A DNA stretch of 64,000 nt from Arthrospiribacter ruber (GTDB lineage: Bacteria; Bacteroidota; Bacteroidia; Cytophagales; Cyclobacteriaceae), in assembly GCF_019343195.1 (NCBI RefSeq), contig NZ_RPHB01000005.1:124001-188000 (forward strand). Reading direction: 5' to 3'. A program made the translations under genes and the position numbers. The number at the start of each line of letters is the position of its first letter. The first letter of the stretch is position 1. Of the stretch, positions 9,098-19,308 are shown piece after piece. Under the pieces are notes generated by a model. The model was given only the letters and a program-made list of their open reading frames with translations. It did no database searches and was not told the origin of the DNA.

Positions 9098-11041
9098 TTA
9101 ATATCCAGGATTCTGATATGCTGTTCTGTCACCTGTCATTGCATCGATTTGACTTTGAGGAATTGGTCTTAGGTAATGAAAGGGTTGTATGCTCCTAGTG
9201 ATCGTTTGAGGTGTACGATCGCTATAACTCATCCCTCCTATTTGATAAGTTCCAGCCAGTTCTTCCCACTTTTGAGTTCTGATCAGGTCATACCACCTAT
9301 AACCTTCTCCAAAGTATTCTCTGGATCTCTCAGCGAGAATGTAATCAATATCAATTACAGCTGGAGTAGCGGCTATCATTTCAGCGCTATTATCTTCTAT
9401 TTTCTCTTGATTTCCATTGTTATCCCATCGCCATACACCAGCTCTTGCTCTGATCACATTGATCAGCTCACGAGCACTCATAGGACCAGTAGCACCCTTT
9501 ACAGCAGCTTCTGCGGCAATGAAATAAAGTTCCGATAGCTTGGCAATGTTGTATGGTCTGGTACTACCTGCATTAGGTTCACCAAGTCCTGTTCCACTAT
9601 CTGTCCTGTAAGGACCAAGCTTCCAAAGTCCAGGGTGAACGATCCTGCTTATACCATTTGGAGAAATCACAAAATCAGATCTTCCTGGAAGAATTCCTGC
9701 ACCAATATTCCCACCTAGACTAGAAGGTGAAGGATAATCAATCTCCTCATCAGGTTCATCATCCAGAAATGTCAAAATAGCATCACCAGCTTGTACTTCC
9801 ATCAAATTTGCATTATACATTGGTCCGCTGATCACAGGAGTCCTATCAGTGTTAGCCCTATACACCGTGGTAAATGTACCATCATATCTGGAGTCATTGG
9901 TTTTGTCTGCAAAGGTATTAGTAAAAACACCGATTGGTGGTGCCATCCTTGTCCAAGGTCTACCTGTAGCTTGTATCGCTTCCCTTCTGACAGATTCGAT
10001 ATTCCCAACCCATTCGTTTGCTGAAGAACTACTTCTAAGCACGGTGTAGTTCCAAGTCATCATCCACCCTGCAAAGTTTTCAGGAGCATTTCCATTACCC
10101 CATACAAGGCTAGCTCCATTATAAAACTCACTATCTTCTGTATGATCAGCATACAGCAATAATTCGCTATTTCTATCGTTTTGAGCTAAATTCACATCAT
10201 AAAATGTCTCTTGAAGATAAAATGGCCCCGGGTCATTTATGGCTTCCAAGGCAATATTATAGGCTTCTTGGTAGTACCATTGAGCTGTATTCCCATCAGG
10301 ATCCTCTCTTGGCGTCTCTGGATAAGTCGGAATATTGTTTGGATTCTCCAGCCACCATGCATAAGTCAAATAAGCTTTAGCCAAATACAACCTTGCTAAG
10401 GTTTTAGTCGCTGTACCTGTCAGCCGTGGGTTCACGGGCAAATCCTCAATAGCCTGCAACATATCAGGAAATATACCTCTTGTATAGACTTCAGGAACTG
10501 TATTTCTGACAGAGGTTCTTGAAGGTTCGATATTGAAAGCCAATTCACCAGAACCCAAATCTAAAGGAACACCACCAAAGGTCTGCACCAATAAGAAGTA
10601 ATCAAAAGCCCTAAAGAACCTTGCTTCTGCTACAAGAGCATCAGAAACCCCAGCTTCTGGTGCAAACTCTATTACGCCATTTGCAGTATTGATATTCGAG
10701 AATGCCGCTCCCCATAAGGCATCCGCCCTACTATTGTTAGCATCAATATCTCCTTGTCCACTCAAGTCCATTACAAGAAAATTTTGATCAGCACTTTGTG
10801 CATAGGTAGCTTCATCAGTGCCTGTCAAAGTAGTATTATAATAATATGCTTGTCCATAGATATACCTCAAATGTGCATACATTGATGTAATCCCACCCAG
10901 AATTCCTTCTTGTGTTTGAAAAAATCCTGGTTCAAAAATACTTCTTGGCTGCTCTTCTAAGATCTCTGTACATGAAACCAGAAGCAAACCAGTCAATAGA
11001 AATACTTTTGTTGATTTTAAGTAAAATTGTATCTTTTTCAT
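9098..11041 (-). CDS. SusD/RagB-family nutrient-binding outer membrane lipoprotein
   Basis: Surface ligand-binding lipoprotein of 647 residues with lipobox LLVSC (Cys24). SusD features include ITSMYAHLRYIYGQ near the N-terminus, AEARFFRAFDYFLLVQTFGG (the TPR-like region), KLSELYFIAAEAAVKG and LAERSREYFGEGYRWYDLIR near the C-terminus, ending QNPGY. It is longer than the first SusD of the window. It starts 5 bases after the stop of its susC partner and is followed by a terminator. No carbohydrate-active enzyme, peptidase or sulfatase lies beside the pair, so the substrate is open. Confidence 0.94.
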   Translation of the reverse strand: MKKIQFYLKSTKVFLLTGLLLVSCTEILEEQPRSIFEPGFFQTQEGILGGITSMYAHLRYIYGQAYYYNTTLTGTDEATYAQSADQNFLVMDLSGQGDIDANNSRADALWGAAFSNINTANGVIEFAPEAGVSDALVAEARFFRAFDYFLLVQTFGGVPLDLGSGELAFNIEPSRTSVRNTVPEVYTRGIFPDMLQAIEDLPVNPRLTGTATKTLARLYLAKAYLTYAWWLENPNNIPTYPETPREDPDGNTAQWYYQEAYNIALEAINDPGPFYLQETFYDVNLAQNDRNSELLLYADHTEDSEFYNGASLVWGNGNAPENFAGWMMTWNYTVLRSSSSANEWVGNIESVRREAIQATGRPWTRMAPPIGVFTNTFADKTNDSRYDGTFTTVYRANTDRTPVISGPMYNANLMEVQAGDAILTFLDDEPDEEIDYPSPSSLGGNIGAGILPGRSDFVISPNGISRIVHPGLWKLGPYRTDSGTGLGEPNAGSTRPYNIAKLSELYFIAAEAAVKGATGPMSARELINVIRARAGVWRWDNNGNQEKIEDNSAEMIAATPAVIDIDYILAERSREYFGEGYRWYDLIRTQKWEELAGTYQIGGMSYSDRTPQTITRSIQPFHYLRPIPQSQIDAMTGDRTAYQNPGY

Positions 11042-11046
11042 GGCTT

Positions 11047-14000
11047 TTAGAATGTCAAGTTAAGACCTACGATAAAATTGCGGGTAGCTGGTGCATTTGT
11101 ACCAATAGTAAGCAACCTACTAGGAATGGCATTTGTAATAGCTGCATTTTGGTCACCAAAAGAGTTGGTCTCCGGATCTAAACCTGTCTCTCTATTGAAT
11201 GGAGAGAATAGTACAAAAGGATTCTGCACAGCTCCATAGATTCTCAATCTACTCATGCCTGCCCTGGTCATCCAATTACTTGCATTATCAAAATTATACC
11301 CCAAAGTCATGGTACGGACCTTTAAAAATGAAGCATCAAAGTAACCTAGGGTACTTCCGTATTTTGGGTTGTCACTACTAGCCAGTCCACCTGGAGCAGG
11401 ATATCTAGCTTCGGTGTTCTCTGGCGTCCAATAGTCTACCGAGACATTGTTTCTCCTTCCACTCAAAAGGTTCAAATACCCTGTTGATGAATGTAATGTA
11501 CTGATCAATATGCCACCACTTCTAAAAGTACCTACAATACTGAGATCAAAGTTTTTGTAAGCTATTCTTGTGTCAAAACCTCCCATAAAGTTTGGCTGAA
11601 GATCTAGTATCTGCCGGTCATCTGGCCCTATGGCTCTTGTAGGTATACCTTCTGAATCATAATCACCTGTATATTCCACTTTAATCATACCAACATTTCC
11701 TCCTGGCTCCAGGATATCTCTATGTGGGTCACCTTCTTGCCATAATCCAATATATCTATGGTCAAAAATCACATCGATTGGATGTCCGACAAACCACCAG
11801 TTCCCTTCATCTCTGTCCTGGCCTGAAGCCAATGAAACCAATTGATTTCTATTTGCATAAATATTGAATCCAACTTCCCAACTCCAGTCATTGTTTTCGA
11901 AAATCAATCCGTTTAAACCTAATTCCACTCCTTTGTTTTGAGTTTCTCCTATGTTTGCAGTATAGCTACCTACACCCGAAGTTGCCGGAAGGTTTACACC
12001 CAATAGAATATCTTTAGTGTTAGTAATATAATACTCCAAACTACCTGTCAAACGATTGTTGAAAAAACCAAAATCAACTCCCACATTGTATGTCTCCGAG
12101 TACTCCCATCCTAAATTTGGATTGGGCAATGAATTCACAAAATAACCTGTCAAGAAAGCTTCGTTTCCAAAATTGTAAGGCCTGATACCTAACCCTCCCA
12201 AGGTCGCATAGGGTGCGATGGCTTGATTGGAAGTCTGTCCATATCCTAATCTTAGTTTCAGCATATCTACTTGAGACACACTATTCATGAATGATTCTTT
12301 ACCAATGTTCCAACCTACCGAAACAGCTGGATAAGTATGCCATTTGAAGCCAGGAGCTAGTCTGGAAGATCCATCAGACCGAAGCGTTGCCGAAATCATG
12401 TATTTGTCATCATATGAATACATCACACGGCCCATCAAGGAGCTTAGTCCCCATAGCTGATAATTTTGATCATTTGGGTTAATTTGGATTTCACCATCAG
12501 AATGTCCTAGATTATAAAATTGAAATTGGCTTGCGGCAATATCTCTTGCCCACATCCTGGAGCTATAAAACTTATTCTGCTCGTTAGCATAAAGCGCCGT
12601 TACATTTATAATATGCTTATCTGCAAAAATTTTGTCATACGTGATCAGGTTTTCCATGATCCAGTGAAAATTATGAGAATTCCCAACTGCTGCGAAGGAT
12701 TCAGTGTCCGGATTGGGACTGGTTACACCGCGGCCGGTAAATTCACCATTGTTCGTTTGACGATAATTTAAACCTAAGTTGGCTCTGTATTTCAAGCCTT
12801 CCACACCGGGAATTTTAAGCTCAGCATATAGTGCATTATAGGTAGCATATGTTCGGGTTTCGTTCAACCACTGCCCTTCCAGATCCTCTATTACGTCCCG
12901 AGTACCTACCCATGAATCATCCATAGGCATACCAATGGTTCTTCTACGTGTACCATCTGGATTAAAAGGACTCGCTAGTGGAGACATACTTAATATACCA
13001 TATAATCCTACCTGAGATCCTTGCTGTGTATTGAAGTTACTATTACTGTTGAATCCTATTCTTAAGTGATTTCCAATGTCTTGATCAATAGCAGCTCGCA
13101 TAGAGATCCTATCAAACTGTTGCGTAGGGATCACACCTACATCGTGATAATATCCCAGACCGAAACTGTATGTACTTTTCTCACCTCCGCCTGATACATT
13201 TACGTCATGACTGGACATGGTACCCGTCTGATACATCAAGCCCTGCCAATCTGTATTTACATCATTTGATTCGCTTGGACCAGGGTTTTCAAATAATCCT
13301 GCCGCTTCTCTCATGGCCAGAAACTCTGGTCCATCCATCATTGGATATGGAGAAAAAACCGTTCTTGGGCCATGAAAGCCGTTGTACCTAACTTGTGCTT
13401 CCTGCCCTTTAAATCCTTTTTTGGTAGTCACCAAGATTACACCATTGGCACCTCTAGAACCATAGATAGCTGTGGCTGACGCATCCTTGAGGATATCAAT
13501 ACTGTCAATATCTTCTGGGTTGATATCAGCAATGGACCCACCAAAAGGAATACCATTTAGAACTATAAGTGGATCATTACTGGCTGTAAGGGACCTGTTT
13601 CCCCTGATCCTAATCTGCATGGTAGCTCCTGGCTGAGAGGATGTCTGGGATATGTCTACACCTGGTAATCTCCCTTGAAGCGCTTGTGAGAAATTAGCAG
13701 AAGGAACTTCCCGCATGATGTCTCCAGCTATAGATGCAACCGACCCAGTTACTGCTTCTTGCCGCATGGTTCCATATCCTACTACGACCACTTCCTCAAG
13801 AGCACTCACGTCAGCCACGAGGTTGACTGTTATCTGGGATTGGTTATTGATAGGGATTTCTTGGGTTTCAAACCCAATAAACGAAACGATAAGAATGGAG
13901 CCACTCTGAACACTGATTTCAAAATCACCATCAATTCCGGTGACTACTCCTACATTGGTACCTTTTTCCCGCACTGATGCCCCGGGTAGTCCCAAACCTT

Positions 14001-14157
14001 CATCATCGAGCACTACACCCGATATATTCACTGTCTGCGCAAAGGCCAAATGGCCTGCCAAAATCATGATCAGTATCCCGCCAATCCGGCGAAACCACCA
14101 ATCACATCTGCTACTAAGAAAGTAGCAGCGTAATTTTTCGGTAGATTTAAAATCCAT
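11047..14157 (-). CDS. SusC/RagA-family TonB-dependent outer membrane receptor
   Basis: Complete SusC-type receptor of 1036 residues. A long signal peptide ends at AFAQ (about residue 41). Then come a carboxypeptidase-regulatory-like domain (VNISGVVLDDEGLGLPGAS to IVSFIGF), a TonB-box-like ALEEVVVVGYGTM, the plug with RIRGNRSLTASNDPLIVLNG and YGSRGANGVILVTTKKG, and the barrel ending in LNLTF. It is the first gene of a susC-susD pair. The 410-base AT-rich region upstream must hold its promoter, but I see no clear TAnnTTTG box there. Confidence 0.95.
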   Translation of the reverse strand: MDFKSTEKLRCYFLSSRCDWWFRRIGGILIMILAGHLAFAQTVNISGVVLDDEGLGLPGASVREKGTNVGVVTGIDGDFEISVQSGSILIVSFIGFETQEIPINNQSQITVNLVADVSALEEVVVVGYGTMRQEAVTGSVASIAGDIMREVPSANFSQALQGRLPGVDISQTSSQPGATMQIRIRGNRSLTASNDPLIVLNGIPFGGSIADINPEDIDSIDILKDASATAIYGSRGANGVILVTTKKGFKGQEAQVRYNGFHGPRTVFSPYPMMDGPEFLAMREAAGLFENPGPSESNDVNTDWQGLMYQTGTMSSHDVNVSGGGEKSTYSFGLGYYHDVGVIPTQQFDRISMRAAIDQDIGNHLRIGFNSNSNFNTQQGSQVGLYGILSMSPLASPFNPDGTRRRTIGMPMDDSWVGTRDVIEDLEGQWLNETRTYATYNALYAELKIPGVEGLKYRANLGLNYRQTNNGEFTGRGVTSPNPDTESFAAVGNSHNFHWIMENLITYDKIFADKHIINVTALYANEQNKFYSSRMWARDIAASQFQFYNLGHSDGEIQINPNDQNYQLWGLSSLMGRVMYSYDDKYMISATLRSDGSSRLAPGFKWHTYPAVSVGWNIGKESFMNSVSQVDMLKLRLGYGQTSNQAIAPYATLGGLGIRPYNFGNEAFLTGYFVNSLPNPNLGWEYSETYNVGVDFGFFNNRLTGSLEYYITNTKDILLGVNLPATSGVGSYTANIGETQNKGVELGLNGLIFENNDWSWEVGFNIYANRNQLVSLASGQDRDEGNWWFVGHPIDVIFDHRYIGLWQEGDPHRDILEPGGNVGMIKVEYTGDYDSEGIPTRAIGPDDRQILDLQPNFMGGFDTRIAYKNFDLSIVGTFRSGGILISTLHSSTGYLNLLSGRRNNVSVDYWTPENTEARYPAPGGLASSDNPKYGSTLGYFDASFLKVRTMTLGYNFDNASNWMTRAGMSRLRIYGAVQNPFVLFSPFNRETGLDPETNSFGDQNAAITNAIPSRLLTIGTNAPATRNFIVGLNLTF

Positions 14158-14567
14158 GGTTTTTGGTTTTATTGAGAAATGATATAGTAAAAAACGACCA
14201 CCATCTTTTGTACCTAAGACAATTCAAGTACATCTGACAACAATCATCAATTAAACGTCTGAATTTTTTTTAAAAAATGCAACCGATTTCATTTTTAAAG
14301 AAACATAATTTTATGAATTTGATGAAATTAGGGATAAAAAGTATGGTAAATGGATTGGTTCATAACAGGTATTAACAGTCGCTCAATAATTATGAATATA
14401 TCTTTTATGCTTATATCATTATTTCATTATATTTTTAAATCATTTTTTATATTATTATATGCTTTAAAATTGAAAGGAATAATTAACCAAAAATTGGTTT
14501 TATTGAATAATAATAGGTCAAAATAATGATACCGATTTCATAAAAAAAAATCCAAGAAACAAATGAA
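14158..14567. other. AT-rich intergenic region, no gene seen
   Basis: 410 very AT-rich bases between the divergent susC and the kinase remnant. I see only a small inverted repeat (AACCAA-aaa-TTGGTT, 14485-14499). The frame of the kinase remnant stays open upstream of its first ATG to 14517, where a TAG closes it, so no sensor domain is encoded here. Confidence 0.7.
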
Positions 14568-15272
14568 ATGCTCATTGCACATGCAAGGGAACTGGAATTC
14601 ACCAACCAACACTTGGAACAGTTCGCCTACATTGCCTCCCATGATCTACAAGAACCTCTCTGGATGATTACCAGCTTTCTCAAACAACTGGAGAAAAAAT
14701 ACGGGGGTAAACTAGACGAAAAAGGACATCAGTACATCTATTTTGCAACTGATGGAGCGAACAGGGTGAGACAGATCATTTTGGATCTTTTAGAATATTC
14801 AAGAGTAGGTAAAAATCTAGAAGCCCCCGAAAATGTAGACAAAGACATCATTGAAGACTACTTAATATTACGAAAGAAAATTATCGAAGAAAAAAATGTC
14901 ATTATTATCTTTGAAAATCTCCCCACAGTTAGATTATCCAAACCTCCATTTACCCAAGCCATACACTCCTTATTGGACAATTCGATCAAATATGGCAAGG
15001 AGAGTATCCCACCTAAAATACTGATTTCTGCAAGCGAAACTGTAAACTCATGGCAGATTCAAATCAAAGACAATAGAATTGGTATAGAACCTGAGTACTT
15101 TGAAAAGATTTTCGTTTTGTTCCAAAGGTTGCACAATAGAAATGAATACGAAGGAACAGGTATAGGTCTTGCCATCGCAAAAAAGAACGTAGAATCCTGG
15201 AACGGAAAAATTTGGCTGGAATCAAAAGTGGATGAAGGAAGTACATTTTATTTCACCATACCAAAAACCTGA
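14568..15272 (+). pseudogene. Decayed histidine kinase: catalytic tail only, with damaged ATP-site motif
   Basis: 234 residues equal to the HisKA-HATPase tail of the PAS kinases elsewhere in the window: phospho-acceptor FAYIASHDLQEPL (His25), N-box LLDNSIKYG, G2-like GTGIGLA and the ending FYFTIPKT. No sensor or membrane segment precedes it, and the coiled coil that normally leads into HisKA is cut by an upstream stop at 14514. The G1 box, normally DNGIG, reads DNRIG (Arg170 for the invariant Gly). The segment between HisKA and the ATPase is eroded, and the usual ExLRM after the His reads EPLWM. I read it as a non-functional 5'-truncated remnant. An expressed inactive protein remains possible because the frame has no stop. 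Confidence 0.65.
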
Positions 15273-15442
15273 ACTTATGGTTTTGTGAAAGAAGCAATTA
15301 TCGGATAATTGGCATGAAATTGGCCTTAAATTTTTGAAAGAAGTAAGCCCCGAGTGACCATACTTTTCAAAAAGTTTTTCTGGTGTTTGGGACAGGTAAA
15401 CAGCTTATTTCGTCTTATGAATACTTAGCCAACTTTACTACT

Positions 15443-15883
15443 ATGAAGACCATATCCCACATTGTAAATTTTATTCTGGCATGCCTGATCTTTGCATCTT
15501 GCGCTGAAGCCGAAAATGTAACCCTTATGATCGAAAAAGCAGAGCTGGAAGGTACTTTCCAAAGGATATCAGGAGACAATTCCGGACCGGAAGCTGAAGT
15601 GACCATTCTGGTCAATGAAGGAAGATGGGAAGGAAACAGCTCCAAGTCCAGGTACCCTGCACTTTGCAAAGGTTCTTACACGAATAATGGCAATACAATA
15701 ACCTTTGAGAACGAATGCATGTGGACAGCAGATTTTGACTGGACATTGATTCTGAGCGGAACATTCGAGGTGATTTTGACAGACCAGCACATGATATGGG
15801 AAAAAAGAAGCGGATCTGGCTCCGAACAGGTTATCGATAGATACACTTTTCCAAAATCTGATCAGGAAAAAGTGATATTATAA
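15443..15883 (+). CDS. Small secreted lipoprotein of unknown function
   Basis: The frame opens at 15383, but the ATG at 15443 begins a canonical lipoprotein signal peptide (MKTISHIVNFILACLIFASC, Cys20), so I use it; the product is 146 residues. The mature part is beta-rich (EAEVTILVNEGRWEG, GSYTNNGNTITFENEC, FEVILTDQHMIWEKRS) and looks like a small barrel or lipocalin-like fold. Two further cysteines could form a disulfide in the periplasm. It is monocistronic, closed by a strong terminator. I do not recognise the family. Confidence 0.7.
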   Translation: MKTISHIVNFILACLIFASCAEAENVTLMIEKAELEGTFQRISGDNSGPEAEVTILVNEGRWEGNSSKSRYPALCKGSYTNNGNTITFENECMWTADFDWTLILSGTFEVILTDQHMIWEKRSGSGSEQVIDRYTFPKSDQEKVIL

Positions 15884-15885
15884 AA

Positions 15886-15918
15886 AATCCCCCGAAGAAT
15901 TCTTCAGGGGATTTTTTT
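15886..15918 (+). terminator. Intrinsic terminator of the small lipoprotein gene
   Basis: A long hairpin (AATCCCC and GGGGATT around the palindrome GAAGAATTCTTC) is followed by seven T residues and begins 3 bases after the stop codon. It may also serve the convergent hmuY, which ends at 15953. Confidence 0.85.
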
Positions 15919-15952
15919 AAAACTTAATAGTGGATTTTGAATAAATTCTGAA

Positions 15953-17014
15953 TCACTTCACAAGAGAGTATTCCAATGAAGGTCTGCCCCTCTCACCGCC
16001 TGAAGTAAGTGAAAGAAACCTCAGTTTGTAAACGTTCTCATTTTTGTCTCTGACCACATAATATCTGTCTTCTCTGATTGCAGGACCAGAATTAGGTCCT
16101 CCACCTGATCTCCAGCTGGATCCGATTATCAGCCTGTCATCACTGTTAAAGGTCAATCCATTAACGTTCGCATCAGAGAATTCATCGTATGAGATTTCAG
16201 ATTCCATTACCACAGCAGCTTGCACACCTCCATAAATATTGTGGTATACAAGGTCTTGGAAGAAGTAGCCCAATGTACCATTTACAGCTTGTGGAAAAGG
16301 CGTAGATGAGGTACCGGCAGTCCAAACAAAGTCCCATTCATGTTTCTTTGGCTCCACTTCCACTTTACCGGATTCAAAAGAAAAATATACAAAATTGAAA
16401 TCCGTGTCCTTAGTAATCTCAACTGTAGTGTAATCTTCCGAATCTATATCTGCATGCTGGACAATATATAGGTCACCGGATCTAAAAACTTTTATCTTTT
16501 TCCAAGGCTTTTCTTCCGCTCCGCTGTTCCCTCTTTCATATATAAATACTTTTGCCTCACTTTCAGAGCTTAGGACCGTTCCAAGAGCTGTACCGTTTGC
16601 TACAGGATTTTTTGGATCATCTACATATAGAATACTGTTCATGTTATTGAAATCCAACACCAAGGTACCTTCTGCTTTAAGTTTTTCAACATATTCAATT
16701 TCAAGATCCTGAAAATCCTCTACTTCTGTCCCATAAGCCATGGCACCGGTAGTACCATTGATCAATACTTTGAACTCACTTCCCGTATAAAACGCCAAAT
16801 CCCAGGTATCTCTTCTCACTGAATTTTGTATTTCACTGCTGAGGTTGACAAACACCGAATTTGGAAAGGAAGCCCCGCCTCCCTGAATTTCCATAAATGC
16901 ATCTTCTACTGGTGGCACCTCTACAGTTGGAGCATCATTTTCTGTACATGACGCTATAAGTCCCGCTACAATCAGGGCCATAGCACCCTGTCTGAATGTG
17001 TTGTTCTTTTTCAT
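15953..17014 (-). CDS. hmuY: HmuY-family heme-binding lipoprotein
   Basis: Surface or secreted hemophore-like lipoprotein that passes heme to the TonB-dependent receptor HmuR. The 353-residue product has a lipobox LIASC (Cys23). An HmuY-type region follows: RRDTWDLAFYTGSEFKVLI, then a second Trp-centred strand KKHEWDFVWTAG and the basic GDRLIIGSSW-like C-terminal part. Candidate axial histidines lie in QHADID, KKHEW and VYHNIYGG, but I cannot assign them. It is longer than the P. gingivalis protein (about 216 residues). It is the last gene of the heme operon, 18 bases after hmuR. Confidence 0.8.
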   Translation of the reverse strand: MKKNNTFRQGAMALIVAGLIASCTENDAPTVEVPPVEDAFMEIQGGGASFPNSVFVNLSSEIQNSVRRDTWDLAFYTGSEFKVLINGTTGAMAYGTEVEDFQDLEIEYVEKLKAEGTLVLDFNNMNSILYVDDPKNPVANGTALGTVLSSESEAKVFIYERGNSGAEEKPWKKIKVFRSGDLYIVQHADIDSEDYTTVEITKDTDFNFVYFSFESGKVEVEPKKHEWDFVWTAGTSSTPFPQAVNGTLGYFFQDLVYHNIYGGVQAAVVMESEISYDEFSDANVNGLTFNSDDRLIIGSSWRSGGGPNSGPAIREDRYYVVRDKNENVYKLRFLSLTSGGERGRPSLEYSLVK

Positions 17015-17032
17015 TTTTTTATTTGATTAAAT
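17015..17032 (-). promoter_or_regulatory. AT-rich spacer with a degenerate copy of the heme-operon palindrome
   Basis: The 18-base gap between hmuR and hmuY contains ATTTGATTAAATTTAT (17021-17036, running into the hmuR stop). It resembles the 19-bp palindromes upstream of hmuT but is one base short. It may be a weak extra operator or simply AT-rich sequence. Confidence 0.25.
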
Positions 17033-19297
17033 TTATTTTGATAGTTGGTATGTAATTCCTGCGAAATATGACCTGCCATAGCCCATTGGGCGCTGGGGTC
17101 CGCCTCCGTGAGCGGATCCTGTATTGGCAGTGCTTTGAATAGATGTCAGGTCAAAAAGGTTTCTGACTCCAAGCTGAACTTGTAGGTGATTTCCGATATC
17201 CCTTCTCAATGAAAGATCTGCCCAGTGAAAACCTTCCAGTTCAATTTGCCGCGGAATAGCTTCCCCCTGTTCATTGGCTCCCATTTCAAACCCAGGGAGT
17301 CTCCCTGTGTATTTATAGAAAAAGCTTAAATAGGTATCAATGTAGGGAACCTTATAATCCAGGTTAGCATTTATTTCCGTCGTGAAAAGCATCTCCGGCA
17401 AATTAAAATCATCTGCAGAGAGCCTGTTGTATCTACCTATTCTTGACAGTCCTAATCCTGCTGAAAAGTCTCTGTACCTGACCTGATGGTTCAACATCCC
17501 CCCAGCAGTCCTAAATTCCTCTAAATTGAAAAGGGTGGTAATCCTAGGGTCAACAGGATCTATACCATAGCTGATCTGATTGCTGACTTGATTATAAAAA
17601 CCTGTAAGAACAGCTGAATAGATTACTTCACTTTTCTTTTTTCGGGAAAAATTGAGAGATCCATTGAAGCTATGGGAAGTTTCCGCCTGGAGGTCAGGGT
17701 TTCCTCTGATACTGTGACTGGCATCAAAGAAATCAAAGTACAGTTCTCTAATAGAAGGAGCCCTGAATCCTTGTGCATAAGCAACACGCAAATCAAGACT
17801 TTCTGAAAGCTTCCATTTCATATTTAAAGAAGGTATGACAGGAGGTGCCTCATAAGCAGAATTATAGGTTCGTCGAAGTCCAGGACGGATTTTGACTTTG
17901 TCCGATAAACTGAGTTCTCCACTTAGGAAAACGGCATAATCCTGAATACCCTCATTGCTTGAAATCCTGTCTCCCACTCCGCTTTCTGTATTGATGTCTA
18001 ATCCAGGTTGAAGGTTGAAAGTTTCCGAAATAGACCAAAGTCCTGTGGCTCTTAAGGTAAAGCCTTGGTACTGAAGTGAGGCCTGTGCATTTGGGGCGTT
18101 CGAAAGGCTCTTTTCCGAAGTCCTTTGGTTAGTAATCCATGTTACCGTTTCTCTACTATAGTCAGTAAAAGAAGTCTGCACAGCAGCTTTAAATCTGTCT
18201 GATGCATCAACCCTTGCATTTAGCCTATGCATCCACCGTGTGGTGTGAAACTCCGTATCGATATGCTCTATCCTATTTTCCGGGCCAAAAGAAAATATCC
18301 TTTCGTCCAGCAGGTCCAAAGCATAATCCAATTCAAGAATACCCTTATGAAAGCCTAGAGAGGCATTTGCCAAATCCTGATGACGGGGAAGCCATTCAAA
18401 CTGCCTTCCCGTAAACCTGCCTTTCCAACCACCAAATCTATTTTGGGTAAATGCGCCTCCAAAACTCCATCCCCCTCCAGTTCTGTATTGACCTTGAAGG
18501 TTTCTGATGTGATTGCCCGCACCTGACACAGGGGAATACTCATTGCCAACAGTTTCTTCCTGAATCCTGGCAGATAAGCCATAACCTTTAGTTCCCCCAG
18601 GTTTTTTTGTAATGATATTGATCACCCCGGCCAGTGCATCAGCACCGTACATTACGGACATGGGCCCTTCAATTATTTCGATTTTTTCAATTTGATTGAT
18701 GTCTATCTGATTGATGTTGATCTCATTGGAAACCCCTTGTCTACCTACCATAGGAACACCATCTATCAATACCTTTACATTTTGACCAGCCATCCCAAGC
18801 ATTTCCAGGTTACTGGAACCCAAGGCATTATCCTGGGAAAAACGTATACCAAGTTCTGTGTTGAGTACTTCCTGCATATTTCCGGCAGCTCTTTTTTGTA
18901 TAAGTTCCTTATCAATAATCCGAACCTGATAGACAGATTGCCTGGCAGACTGAGCTTCAAAATTTCCAGTAACCACCACCTCATCCAATTGTGAAATATC
19001 CTCTTGAAGGATAATATGGATGAATTCAGCTTTGTCGGAAACCCTTATACTGACAGGCAAATAACCAAGAGCTTTTACTTTCAATTGAACAGGGTATTCA
19101 AAATCTCCCAAAACAAATTGCCCCTGAATATCAGCTACCGTTCCTGTGCCGCCTTCTTCCTGAATGATGGCAAATGGGACTGGGTTTCCCTCCTGATCTT
19201 CTACTTTCCCATGGATTTTTCCAGCAAAAACATCTACTGTTAAATACAGTAAAAGAAAGTAAGTCAGACTAATTTTATTTGGATTAATTCTAAACAT
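17033..19297 (-). CDS. hmuR: TonB-dependent heme receptor (HmuR-like)
   Basis: Outer membrane receptor of 754 residues that moves heme into the periplasm with TonB energy. It has a signal peptide (to about residue 25), a carboxypeptidase-regulatory-like domain (GKIHGKVEDQEGNPVPFAI), TonB-box-like LDEVVVTGNFE, a plug with VLIDGVPMVGRQGV and MYGADALAGVINIITKKPGG, and a barrel. The classic heme-receptor signature is present: FRAP at 511-514 and NPDL at 533-536 with His528 between them. It sits between hmuS and hmuY. A stem-loop precedes its start, and a palindrome resembling the hmuT operators overlaps its first codons. Confidence 0.92.
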   Translation of the reverse strand: MFRINPNKISLTYFLLLYLTVDVFAGKIHGKVEDQEGNPVPFAIIQEEGGTGTVADIQGQFVLGDFEYPVQLKVKALGYLPVSIRVSDKAEFIHIILQEDISQLDEVVVTGNFEAQSARQSVYQVRIIDKELIQKRAAGNMQEVLNTELGIRFSQDNALGSSNLEMLGMAGQNVKVLIDGVPMVGRQGVSNEININQIDINQIEKIEIIEGPMSVMYGADALAGVINIITKKPGGTKGYGLSARIQEETVGNEYSPVSGAGNHIRNLQGQYRTGGGWSFGGAFTQNRFGGWKGRFTGRQFEWLPRHQDLANASLGFHKGILELDYALDLLDERIFSFGPENRIEHIDTEFHTTRWMHRLNARVDASDRFKAAVQTSFTDYSRETVTWITNQRTSEKSLSNAPNAQASLQYQGFTLRATGLWSISETFNLQPGLDINTESGVGDRISSNEGIQDYAVFLSGELSLSDKVKIRPGLRRTYNSAYEAPPVIPSLNMKWKLSESLDLRVAYAQGFRAPSIRELYFDFFDASHSIRGNPDLQAETSHSFNGSLNFSRKKKSEVIYSAVLTGFYNQVSNQISYGIDPVDPRITTLFNLEEFRTAGGMLNHQVRYRDFSAGLGLSRIGRYNRLSADDFNLPEMLFTTEINANLDYKVPYIDTYLSFFYKYTGRLPGFEMGANEQGEAIPRQIELEGFHWADLSLRRDIGNHLQVQLGVRNLFDLTSIQSTANTGSAHGGGPQRPMGYGRSYFAGITYQLSK
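19277..19295. promoter_or_regulatory. Imperfect 19-bp palindrome over the hmuR start
   Basis: ATTTGGATT-A-ATTCTAAAC matches the left half of the palindromes upstream of hmuT (ATTTAGATT / ATTTGGATT) and is about two-thirds self-complementary. It overlaps the first codons of hmuR. Function as a second operator is inference. Confidence 0.3.
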
Positions 19298-19308
19298 AAT
19301 ATTAAAAT

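Noticed and set aside
9098-14157. Polysaccharide utilisation locus around the second susCD pair
   Set aside because: No carbohydrate-active enzyme, sulfatase or dedicated regulator lies nearby; only the transport pair is supported.
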